Positions 1 to 7,540 of a stretch of 64,000 nucleotides of DNA are shown here, piece by piece. The position numbers and the translations under genes were made by a program. The first letter of the stretch is position 1. Every line of letters starts with the position of its first letter. Source of the DNA: Larkinella arboricola (lineage in GTDB: Bacteria > Bacteroidota > Bacteroidia > Cytophagales > Spirosomataceae); the NCBI RefSeq assembly GCF_003259745.1, contig NZ_QLMC01000002.1:546272-610271 (forward strand), in the 5' to 3' direction. Under the pieces are notes generated by a model that was given only the letters and a program-made list of their open reading frames with translations, was not told the DNA's origin and made no database searches.

Positions 1-350
1 TGGGCCTGAGTTTGCCCGCCACCAACAGCGCCCCCAAAGAACTGTTTGTTCACCACGTTTATTTCTACCTGAAAAATCCGGACAGTGCCGCCGACAAAGC
101 CAAACTGATTGAAGGACTGAACAAACTGGCGAAAGTGCCGACCATCAAACTGGTTCACATCGGCGAACCCGCACCCACCACCCGTTCGGTGATTGAGCGG
201 TCGTACGCGGTTTCGTGGCTGTGCTTTTTCAACAACCTGATGGATGAAGAAATTTACCAGACCCACCCAATCCACCTCAAGTTTGTCGAAGAGTACTCGG
301 CCCTGTGGGAAAAGGTTGTCGTTTATGATTCGGTTGGACCCAAGCGGTAA
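1..350 (+). CDS. Dabb-family (stress-responsive alpha/beta barrel) protein, 5' end missing
   Basis: The frame is open from the left edge (first complete codon at base 3), so the N-terminus lies outside the window. The visible 112-odd residues carry HHVYFYLKN near the start, HIGEPAPTTR in the middle and HPIHLKFVE near the end, the pattern of Dabb domains, small ferredoxin-like dimeric barrels of mostly unknown substrate. The conserved HxF/Y start and the HPxHxxF segment are both intact. The upstream sequence may encode an export signal, which cannot be judged here. The gene ends at TAA 348-350 and is followed by an inverted repeat. Family assignment is firm, role unknown. Confidence 0.8.
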   Translation, partial: GLSLPATNSAPKELFVHHVYFYLKNPDSAADKAKLIEGLNKLAKVPTIKLVHIGEPAPTTRSVIERSYAVSWLCFFNNLMDEEIYQTHPIHLKFVEEYSALWEKVVVYDSVGPKR

Positions 351-358
351 CCTTACCT

Positions 359-400
359 TCCGCCAGCGTCTGCCTTGAATGAAAGCCGGATGCTGGCGGA
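359..400 (+). terminator. Inverted repeat after the Dabb gene
   Basis: TCCGCCAGC (359-367) pairs with GCTGGCGGA (392-400), 9 bp, nine bases after the stop codon. There is no clear T-run after it, so it is a weak terminator candidate or a 3' stabilising stem. Confidence 0.45.
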
Positions 401-549
401 ATACCTTCACTTAGGTTTGGGCTTGTTTTCTGCGGTTTTCAATAAAATATGTGGTTATCCTTATAGATGGTAAAATAATATTTTGCTGTTTGTGCGGTAT
501 GAAAAGAAAATGAGTTAATTCGCTTTTCGACAGACTAGCCCTGATTTCA

Positions 550-3330
550 ATGAAGAAACTTCTCTTACCTGTATTCATTGCCCTGTTTTCCATTCGCATG
601 GCCGCCGTTCAGGCCCAGTCGACCCCGGCCATTCCCTCGCCCAGGGAGCACTTCGGGTTTGCTATCGGCGATGATTACCAGCTTGCTACCTACACCCAGA
701 CCGAAGCGTATTTCAAAAAGCTGGCGGCTTCGGATCGCACCAAGCTGGTGGATATTGGCCTGACGGAAGAAGGCCGTCATCAGTACATGATCATTGTGTC
801 GTCGCCCGAAAACCTTAAAAAACTCGATCGGTACAAGGAAATTTCGACTAAAATGGCCCGCGCCGAAGGGCTGACCGACGAACAGGCCCGGGCGCTGGCC
901 GCCGAAGGGAAAGCCGTGGTCTGGATCGACGGCGGGTTACACGCCACCGAAACCGTCGGCACCATGCAGCTGATCGAAACCGCCTGGCAACTGGTGAGCC
1001 GCAAAGACCCCGAAACGCTGCGGATTCTGGACAACGTGATTATCCTGCTCACCCACGCCAATCCCGACGGGCAGGAACTGGTCAGTAGCTGGTATATGCG
1101 GGAGCCCAAACCCGAGAAGCGGGCGCTCGAAAACATTCCCCGGCTGTACCAGAAATACGCCGGACACGACAACAACCGCGATTTTTTCATGATGAACCTG
1201 AAAGAGTCGCAGAATATTGGGCGTCAGTTGTTTGTTGAATGGATTCCGCAGATTATGTACAACCACCACCAGCGCGGACCGGCGGGGTCGGTGCTGGCCG
1301 GACCGCCGTACCGCGACCCGTTCAATTACGTATTTGAGCCGCTGATGATTACGGGCATTGACGCGCTCGGGGCCGCAATGGTCAACCGGCTGAATGCCGA
1401 AAACAAACCCGGTTTTACGCGGTTGGGTGGCTCGGTGTTCTCGACCTGGTACAACGGCGGGTTGCGCACGACGACCCACTTTCACAACATGATTGGTTTG
1501 CTGACGGAAATTATTGGCAGCCCGACGCCCGAAACCGTGCCGCTGGTTCCGCAGCGTCTGATTCCCAACGGCAACACGCCGTTTCCGGTGACACCCCAGA
1601 AATGGCATTTTAAGCAGTCTATCGATTATTCGCTTTCGCTTAACTACGCAACGCTCGATTATGCCGCCCGGCACAGCGACCAGTTGCTGTACAACATTTA
1701 CAGGATGGGTAAAAACGCCATCGAGCACGGCAGCACCGATTACTGGACCCTTTCGCCGAAGCGCATTGATGCGATCAATCAGGCGCATCAGGCTGATTTA
1801 AAGAATAATACGTCGGGAACGCCCTCGCGCGGGGGCGGAGAAATTCCGGCCAAGTATTACGATGCCGTACTGAAAAATCCGGCCCTGCGCGATCCGCGTG
1901 GTTTTATCATTCCCGCCGACCAGCCGGATTTTCCGACGGCGGTAAAGTTCATCAATGCGCTGATCAAAACCGGTATTCAGATTCAGGAAGCCACGGCGGA
2001 TTTTACGGTTGCGGGCAAGAAGTATCCGGCGGGTTCATATGTGGTAAAAACCGATCAGTCGTTCCGGCCGCACGTGCTGGATATGTTTGAGCCGCAGGAT
2101 CATCCAAACGATTTTCAGTACCCCGGTGGTCCGCCGGTTCGGCCCTACGATGCCGCGGGCTGGACGCTGGCCTACCAGATGGGCGTTAAGGTGGACCGTG
2201 TACTTGACGGTTTCGATGGGCCATTTAAGAAGTTGCCCTATGGCGAATTGCAAGCACCGAAAGGAAAGATGGACGCGGGGAATGTCGCCGGTTATACGCT
2301 GAGTGCGCAAACCAACAACGCTTTCCTGGCCGTCAACGATTTGCTCCGGTCGGGGGTGGACGTATACCGTCTACCGAATGGCGTGAGCGGGAAACCGGAG
2401 CTTGGAGCGGGCACGTTTTTCGTTCCGGCATCGGGCAAGGCGAAATCACTGCTGGATAAGTCGGCGAAGGAACTGGGGCTCCACGTTGCGGGTCTGTCGA
2501 AACGTCCGGCGGGGGCGATGGTGAAAGTAGCGCCGATGCGGATTGCCCTGTGGGATACCTACGGCGGGTCGATGGCATCGGGCTGGGTGCGCTGGCTGAT
2601 GGAGCAATACCGCTTTCCGATGCAGGTGGTTTACGCGTCGGACATCGACGCCGGGGATCTGCGGAAAAAATACGACGTGATTGTTTTTGTGACCCGGGCC
2701 ATTCCGCCCGTCGGCGCAGGGGGAGGCAGCGGAACGGGCGGTTCGACGGGTCAGGGACCCAAAGCCGAAGAGTTACCTGCCGAATACCGTCCGTGGCTGG
2801 GCCGGATTACCGCCGAGAAATCCATTCCGGAGTTAAAGAAGTTTCTGGAAGCGGGCGGTAACATTGTAACCATCGGCAGCAGTACCAACCTGGCCTACCA
2901 CCTGGGATTGCCGGTGAGAAACGCCCTGATTGAAATGGCTGGCAACGGTATGGAGCGGCCGTTGCCCAACGAAAAATATTACATTCCGGGCAGCATCCTC
3001 CGCGTAAGTCTCGACTCGGCCCAGCAGGCCACCTGGGGGCTTCCGCAGCAAACCGACGTGTATTTTGATGCCAACCCGGTGTTCAGACTGGCCCCGGATG
3101 CCGTGTCGAGAGGGCTTGTAAAACCGCTGGCCTGGTTTGCCACCGACAAGCCGTTGCGCAGCGGCTGGGCCTGGGGGCAGGCGTATTTGCAGGATGGTGT
3201 GGCGGCTTTTATGGCACCCGTCGGTTCCGGCAAACTCTACGCTTTCGGGCCGGAAATCACCTTCCGGGCGCAGGCTCACGGGACGTTTAAGCTGCTGTTC
3301 AATCAGTTGTATTCGACTTCCATGCCGTGA
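550..3330 (+). CDS. Exported M14-family zinc carboxypeptidase
   Basis: A 926-residue secreted metallopeptidase. Residues 1-23 form a signal peptide ending AVQAQ. The M14 zinc site is visible: HATE at 131-134 supplies His131 and Glu134, and YNHHQRG at 237-243 supplies the third ligand; NNRD at 208-211 fits the carboxylate-binding Asn-Arg region and NPDGQE at 171-176 is the usual loop. After the catalytic part (roughly 40-360) comes a long region that ends in a glutamine-amidotransferase-like fold (KYDVIVFVTRAI and GGNIVTIGSS), as in other large Bacteroidota M14 proteins. It probably degrades peptides in the periplasm or outside. It appears monocistronic, with a strong hairpin 50 bases after the stop. 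Confidence 0.88.
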   Translation: MKKLLLPVFIALFSIRMAAVQAQSTPAIPSPREHFGFAIGDDYQLATYTQTEAYFKKLAASDRTKLVDIGLTEEGRHQYMIIVSSPENLKKLDRYKEISTKMARAEGLTDEQARALAAEGKAVVWIDGGLHATETVGTMQLIETAWQLVSRKDPETLRILDNVIILLTHANPDGQELVSSWYMREPKPEKRALENIPRLYQKYAGHDNNRDFFMMNLKESQNIGRQLFVEWIPQIMYNHHQRGPAGSVLAGPPYRDPFNYVFEPLMITGIDALGAAMVNRLNAENKPGFTRLGGSVFSTWYNGGLRTTTHFHNMIGLLTEIIGSPTPETVPLVPQRLIPNGNTPFPVTPQKWHFKQSIDYSLSLNYATLDYAARHSDQLLYNIYRMGKNAIEHGSTDYWTLSPKRIDAINQAHQADLKNNTSGTPSRGGGEIPAKYYDAVLKNPALRDPRGFIIPADQPDFPTAVKFINALIKTGIQIQEATADFTVAGKKYPAGSYVVKTDQSFRPHVLDMFEPQDHPNDFQYPGGPPVRPYDAAGWTLAYQMGVKVDRVLDGFDGPFKKLPYGELQAPKGKMDAGNVAGYTLSAQTNNAFLAVNDLLRSGVDVYRLPNGVSGKPELGAGTFFVPASGKAKSLLDKSAKELGLHVAGLSKRPAGAMVKVAPMRIALWDTYGGSMASGWVRWLMEQYRFPMQVVYASDIDAGDLRKKYDVIVFVTRAIPPVGAGGGSGTGGSTGQGPKAEELPAEYRPWLGRITAEKSIPELKKFLEAGGNIVTIGSSTNLAYHLGLPVRNALIEMAGNGMERPLPNEKYYIPGSILRVSLDSAQQATWGLPQQTDVYFDANPVFRLAPDAVSRGLVKPLAWFATDKPLRSGWAWGQAYLQDGVAAFMAPVGSGKLYAFGPEITFRAQAHGTFKLLFNQLYSTSMP

Positions 3331-3383
3331 TTGTTGCGACATAATCCCAGTCCGGAATTATAACCGGGCCGGAAAAAAAAGGC

Positions 3384-3417
3384 CACCGCCCGTTTCAAGC
3401 CGATGAAACGGGCGGTG
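3384..3417. terminator. Bidirectional Rho-independent terminator
   Basis: Perfect 14-bp stem (3384-3397 with 3404-3417), loop AGCCGA. It is preceded by eight A residues and followed by CTGTTTT, so it can end the M14 gene on + and also transcripts coming from the MtfA-type gene on -. Confidence 0.85.
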
Positions 3418-3538
3418 CTGTTTTGTGAATGGTATAGTAATTCTTTTTAATTTTCTCGCATGAACCGATTGGTTCGAAAATCTGCGACAACGGTTCAATT
3501 CTGGTGTGTTGCCAGATGCTGTATAGATGGTTGGACTG

Positions 3539-4342
3539 TCAGCCCCTTTCCTGTGATGCTCCACCCTCCAGCGGACGCTGCTGAAAAATCTCCTCCAGCC
3601 GGGCATACAGCGCCGGGTGCTTTTCCTGTAATAAATCCGGACGCTTGAAAAAATATTCGGAAACCACGGCGAAAAATTCGGCTTCGTTGGTCATGGCGTA
3701 GGGATCGATGTCCGAGTGGTTGGCTTTGATGTCGCCGATGCTGGCGTGAATCAGTTGCAGCCAGGGCTTGATGTGACCGCGTTCGAGCAGGTATTCGGGC
3801 GCGCCGTCGGTGGAGCCGTCAATCTGGTCGAGCAGGTGGACAAACTCGTGAATACCGGTATTTTCCTTGCTGCTTTCGTTGGCAAAACCCTCGTGCAGCG
3901 CCGGTTTGGAGAGGACCATCGTACTTTGCAGCGCCCCGCCTTCGCCCACCATGCCCAGAATGTTCCGCTCGTTGCCCGTGGTCTGGAAGTCGGCGTTGAA
4001 CCGGTCTTCGTACAGCACCACGGTCGTCAGCCGGTAGAACGACCAGTTTTTGAACCCGAAAATGGTGATCACGGCACTGCTGGCCACCAGCACCCGGTCG
4101 AGGTCGTCGATGGTTGTGCCAATGCCTTCAATGCGGGTCTGGCTTAAAAAATGCTGAATGCGGGCTTCAAACCGCTGCTTGTCTTCGTCGCTCAGGGCGC
4201 GGTAATAGGCAACGTGCTGCTGCAATAAATCGCGGTAAGGGGTGGTCGGGGTAGCTGGGCTGACGGGTTGGTTCCGTCGCCGGTATTTCCAGATCAGCCA
4301 GCCGAGCAGCAAAACGGTCAGGCCTAGGAGTAGGTAGGTCAT
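3539..4342 (-). CDS. MtfA-type M90 zinc peptidase, membrane anchored
   Basis: 267 residues. An N-terminal hydrophobic helix (about 3-20) followed by RRR suggests a membrane anchor with the domain facing the cytoplasm. The zinc motif HEFVH lies at 165-169, and the segment NEAEFFAVVSEYFF further on fits the extra glutamate ligand of MtfA peptidases. MtfA of enterobacteria binds the repressor Mlc and has aminopeptidase activity; whether any Mlc-like partner exists here is unknown. It starts 94 bases from the divergent esterase gene, sharing the intergenic promoter region. Family call is firm, physiological role is inference. Confidence 0.85.
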   Translation of the reverse strand: MTYLLLGLTVLLLGWLIWKYRRRNQPVSPATPTTPYRDLLQQHVAYYRALSDEDKQRFEARIQHFLSQTRIEGIGTTIDDLDRVLVASSAVITIFGFKNWSFYRLTTVVLYEDRFNADFQTTGNERNILGMVGEGGALQSTMVLSKPALHEGFANESSKENTGIHEFVHLLDQIDGSTDGAPEYLLERGHIKPWLQLIHASIGDIKANHSDIDPYAMTNEAEFFAVVSEYFFKRPDLLQEKHPALYARLEEIFQQRPLEGGASQERG

Positions 4343-4401
4343 GTTGTGGGGTTTATCTCCGAAAAACCGGCTTTCGGATGGGTTTGTTTCCGTAATTTTT
4401 A

Positions 4402-4409
4402 CAACTTTG
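4402..4409 (+). promoter_or_regulatory. Probable -7 box of the esterase gene
   Basis: CAACTTTG followed by C resembles the Bacteroidota -7 consensus TAnnTTTG and sits 27 bases before the ATG at 4436. A TTG at 4384-4386 could be a -33 element with short spacing. Its position downstream of the other possible start (4346) supports the start at 4436. Confidence 0.4.
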
Positions 4410-4435
4410 CCCGAATCCGTTTTTCTGCTTTTCCC

Positions 4436-5305
4436 ATGTTCCGACTGCTCGTCTTCTGTGTTCTTTTTCCGCTGATTGCCGCTGCCCAGGATAGCAAGGT
4501 GTTTGAAGAATTAACCGTTAAAAGTGCCATTCTCAAAAAAGACAAAAAGTTTGCGCTCTACCTGCCCGCCGGGTATGAAAGCTCCCAGCGGGCCTATCCG
4601 GTGGTGTATCTGCTGCACGGCGGGGGCGATACGCAGACGGCCTGGATTCAGTCGGGCAATATGCAGCACCTTGTTGATGAGGCCATTCGGGCGGGAAAAA
4701 TACCGCCAATGATTGTGGTGATGCCGGATGCGGAAATGACGTTTTATATGAACAATGCCGCCGGGAAATACCAGTATGAAGACTTTTTCATCAAGGAACT
4801 GATTCCGCACATTGAGAAAACATACCGCTGCCGGACGGAAAAACGGTTTCGGGCCGTGGCGGGGTTGTCGATGGGCGGCTTTGGGTCGCTGCTCTATGCC
4901 CTCCACCATCCCGATCTGTTTGGCTCCTGCGCGGCTTTGAGCGCGGCTGTCCGCACCGACCAGCAGATCCGGGAAATGCCGCACCCGGAGTATCTGCGCC
5001 GGTATCGTTCGGCGATGGGGGAACTGAAAGAGGGCGATAACCGCATCACCGATTTCTGGAACCAGAACAGCATTCTGTATCTGGTAAAGAACCTGCCCGA
5101 AGCGCAGAAAAAAGCCGTTCGGTTTTACCTCGATTGCGGGGATGATGATCAATTGCTGTACGAAGGCAATGCCAACCTGCACACGCTGATGCGCAACCTG
5201 AACATCCCGCACGAATACCGGGTGCGCGACGGCGGTCACACCTGGGAATACTGGCGGACGGGTTTGCCGGATGCCCTGGCGTTTATCAGCCAGAGTTTTC
5301 AGTGA
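4436..5305 (+). CDS. Secreted alpha/beta-hydrolase esterase (esterase D / feruloyl esterase-like)
   Basis: Start chosen at ATG 4436 because MFRLLVFCVLFPLIAAAQ is a clean signal peptide and a promoter-like box lies just upstream; an in-frame upstream ATG at 4346 would add 30 unconvincing residues. The 289-residue protein has HGGGD (61-65, oxyanion region), the nucleophile elbow GLSMGG with Ser145, an acid in DCGDDD and the catalytic His268 in GGHTWEYW. This is the layout of carbohydrate esterase family 1 and Fes/esterase D hydrolases. Substrate is not visible in the sequence; acylated sugars or iron chelates are both possible. It converges with the DUF4403 gene, with stops three bases apart. 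Confidence 0.85.
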   Translation: MFRLLVFCVLFPLIAAAQDSKVFEELTVKSAILKKDKKFALYLPAGYESSQRAYPVVYLLHGGGDTQTAWIQSGNMQHLVDEAIRAGKIPPMIVVMPDAEMTFYMNNAAGKYQYEDFFIKELIPHIEKTYRCRTEKRFRAVAGLSMGGFGSLLYALHHPDLFGSCAALSAAVRTDQQIREMPHPEYLRRYRSAMGELKEGDNRITDFWNQNSILYLVKNLPEAQKKAVRFYLDCGDDDQLLYEGNANLHTLMRNLNIPHEYRVRDGGHTWEYWRTGLPDALAFISQSFQ

Positions 5306-5308
5306 ACC

Positions 5309-6691
5309 TTACAACTGCTCGACTTTTACCGCCACCTTCGATTCGACCCGGATGAGGGCCTGAATACCGTCGGGGCGGATGGCCATTTGCTGGGGCGTCA
5401 GCCGGAACGACCCGATGTTGAGATTGGTCTTTTTTCCGGGCGGACCCTCTTCAAAAGATTTACTGATTTGCTGGGGTAATCGCTCGATCTCTCCGCCCAG
5501 CGGAAACGTCAGGAAGCTTTCCAGAACCTTAATTAAACCATCGTGAACCAGCGAACTGGAAATACGGGGAATTTCGCTTACCGTTCCGGCATCGAAATCC
5601 AGATTTCTGACACGCAGGGTATTGCTGGTGGTGTCGAACGTCGGGCGACCGCGCAGGTAGAGCGTTCCGTTCAGCAGTCCGCTCACGTCGGTTTTGACGA
5701 TTAAAGACCGCTGCCCGCCGTATACCGACACCTTTTTGATGGTGAGCGCCCCCAGCAGCAGTTTCTTCTCCTGCTTCAGCGAACGGGCCAGCATCCGGTT
5801 GATGTCGGTGTAGGGTATGAAATTCATGATCCGCAAATCCGTCATCCGGGCTATCTGCTCCTTTTTCTGCAACGGGGGTAAGCCAACCGCAAACGGGGCT
5901 GGTTTTTGCGGTTGCAGTTTGGTGTGGGTTTCCAGGGTGATCCGCAGATGGGTTGTAATCTGTTCCGCATTTCCTTCAATGGGGCTGGATTCTACCCCGA
6001 CGGGTTTGGTCAGGAGCCAGAGACCATATTGTTTGTCGAGCAGCAGCGGTTGCTGGATGCCCTGCCAGATCGGCATGACAATCTGATCGAGCCGTAGTTC
6101 GTTGTAGATTGCCGAATCAATGGCCGATTCAATGGCCGCCTGATAGGTGTCGAGGGCTTTTTTGGCAAAATTGGTCAGCGAAATGTTGTTGCCGAGCAGC
6201 CGGATTTCGGGTTCCACAATCCAGTTATAATCGGTAAACTGGATTTTGCTGGCCAGCCGCCAGTTGGGGGTAACGGTCAGCGGGCTTTGAAAATTGACCT
6301 GTAGCGAACAGAACGGTTTTTCGTCCGTTTTTTCAGCGGCCCCAAACGGCGAACTGACATACAGGTTCAATGGGGCCGAAAGTTTGATCTGGTTATTCGT
6401 ATACTGAATCCGGACGGGTCCCGAACGCACCACCCGAAACGGAAACACCCCGCCTTTTTTGCCGCCGGATGACCCTTTACCCACCAGCACGGGGTCAAGC
6501 TCCTGGTTAATTTTCTTTTCTAATTCCTTAATGGTGAAGGTAACAGAGCCAGCCAGGTAAGAGGTTGCGGGAGCGATGGCCGGATCAAAACCGGTAGCCT
6601 GCGGGGCCTGCGTGGTTGTTTTCTGGCAATTGGTCAAAGAAAGAAGGAGCGCCAGACCCATTGTTAAGCGGAAATAAGTAGCTGTGGTCAT
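5309..6691 (-). CDS. DUF4403 family lipoprotein
   Basis: Start set at ATG 6691, which gives a lipoprotein signal (LLLSLTNC, lipid-bearing Cys at about 22); the longer frame to 6727 adds residues before the signal. The rest, about 440 residues, contains repeated long beta-strands and the segments INRMLARSLKQEKKLLLGAL and SEIPRISSSLVHDGLIKVLE, as in DUF4403 proteins, which are predicted tubular lipid- or hydrophobe-binding folds of Bacteroidota. No enzyme motif is seen. It lies downstream of the Gre-type gene on the same strand, 114 bases apart, so could be co-transcribed. Confidence 0.72.
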   Translation of the reverse strand: MTTATYFRLTMGLALLLSLTNCQKTTTQAPQATGFDPAIAPATSYLAGSVTFTIKELEKKINQELDPVLVGKGSSGGKKGGVFPFRVVRSGPVRIQYTNNQIKLSAPLNLYVSSPFGAAEKTDEKPFCSLQVNFQSPLTVTPNWRLASKIQFTDYNWIVEPEIRLLGNNISLTNFAKKALDTYQAAIESAIDSAIYNELRLDQIVMPIWQGIQQPLLLDKQYGLWLLTKPVGVESSPIEGNAEQITTHLRITLETHTKLQPQKPAPFAVGLPPLQKKEQIARMTDLRIMNFIPYTDINRMLARSLKQEKKLLLGALTIKKVSVYGGQRSLIVKTDVSGLLNGTLYLRGRPTFDTTSNTLRVRNLDFDAGTVSEIPRISSSLVHDGLIKVLESFLTFPLGGEIERLPQQISKSFEEGPPGKKTNLNIGSFRLTPQQMAIRPDGIQALIRVESKVAVKVEQL

Positions 6692-6805
6692 CCAGGGATA
6701 TGCCGTAGTAGAGGAGTCTGTAGGCATAACCCGTGACGGTTTCCGGATGTTTCAGAAAACGGGATTATAAAACCCTTTCTGATGCATTCGCTTTGGTCCA
6801 TTGTA

Positions 6806-7327
6806 CTAGTCGGTTTGATACGAAATGTCCTTAATTTCCAGTACTTCCTCCCGTTGAGCCGCCCGAAAGGATACCGTGTCGCCTATACGTTTACCCTGCA
6901 TGGCCCGGGCGACAGGTGCCGTGAATGCAATGAGGCCCTGTGTGGCGTTGGCTTCATCCACGCCCACAATCGTAAACCGGCGCTCCGTTCCGGCCAGCGG
7001 CCCCGTCCGGGTTTGCAACACCACGGTTGCGCCAAAGCGTACTTCATCCAGGTTTTGCGACACTACCACTTTGGCGCTTGAAATGCGTTGATTCAGGTTG
7101 GCAATCCGTCCGTTGAGCAGAGCCAGTTGCCGGGTCCGGTCGTTTTCGTCGCTCGCATCCGCTGCCTGTAACTGAGCGTGTTCGGCTTCGAGTTCGGTCA
7201 GTTCGGCCCGCAGCAGGGCCAGTCCGCGGGGTGTCACGTAATTGGGCGTGCCCGGTGGCAGGGGCGCCCGGGCCGGAATGACAACCGGGGCGTCGGCGGT
7301 TTCATTTTTCAAAAAAGCACTGCTCAT
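6806..7327 (-). CDS. GreA/GreB-family transcription elongation factor
   Basis: 173 residues. An N-terminal extension rich in Pro and Ala is followed by YVTPRGLALLRAELTELEAE, the start of the Gre antiparallel coiled coil (about 30-95), and then by the C-terminal FKBP-like domain ending GKRIGDTVSFRA. Gre factors enter the RNA polymerase secondary channel and stimulate cleavage of backtracked RNA. The coil tip here reads ASDENDRT rather than the usual DLSENAEY, so acidic residues are present but the motif is unusual; it may be a second, specialised Gre factor. It sits between a lipoprotein gene and the molybdenum hydroxylase terminator. Confidence 0.75.
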   Translation of the reverse strand: MSSAFLKNETADAPVVIPARAPLPPGTPNYVTPRGLALLRAELTELEAEHAQLQAADASDENDRTRQLALLNGRIANLNQRISSAKVVVSQNLDEVRFGATVVLQTRTGPLAGTERRFTIVGVDEANATQGLIAFTAPVARAMQGKRIGDTVSFRAAQREEVLEIKDISYQTD

Positions 7328-7485
7328 GGTTTGCGGATTGATGTCCAGACAACGGTGATCTAATCTCTATCAAAACCACCAGAAAAACGAATTGTTCCGG
7401 TAAGGGTGCCCGTTCCGGTACAAAGTCATCACGTGCGGTAGATACCGTTCGATAGCAGGAAATTTCCAGGGGTTTGGCTCTACTC

Positions 7486-7518
7486 AAAAAAATACCCCAC
7501 GGCCTCAACCGTGGGGTA
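7486..7518 (-). terminator. Rho-independent terminator of the iorA-iorB operon
   Basis: Perfect 10-bp stem (7493-7502 with 7509-7518), loop CCTCAA, followed on the minus strand by seven T residues. It lies 23 bases after the stop of the large subunit gene. Confidence 0.9.
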
Positions 7519-7540
7519 CGAAAACTCTGGTCTAAAACCG

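Noticed and set aside
937-1788. 283-codon frame on minus inside the M14 peptidase
   Set aside because: Antisense shadow of a gene with clear catalytic motifs; composition is His/Arg/Val-rich and not protein-like.
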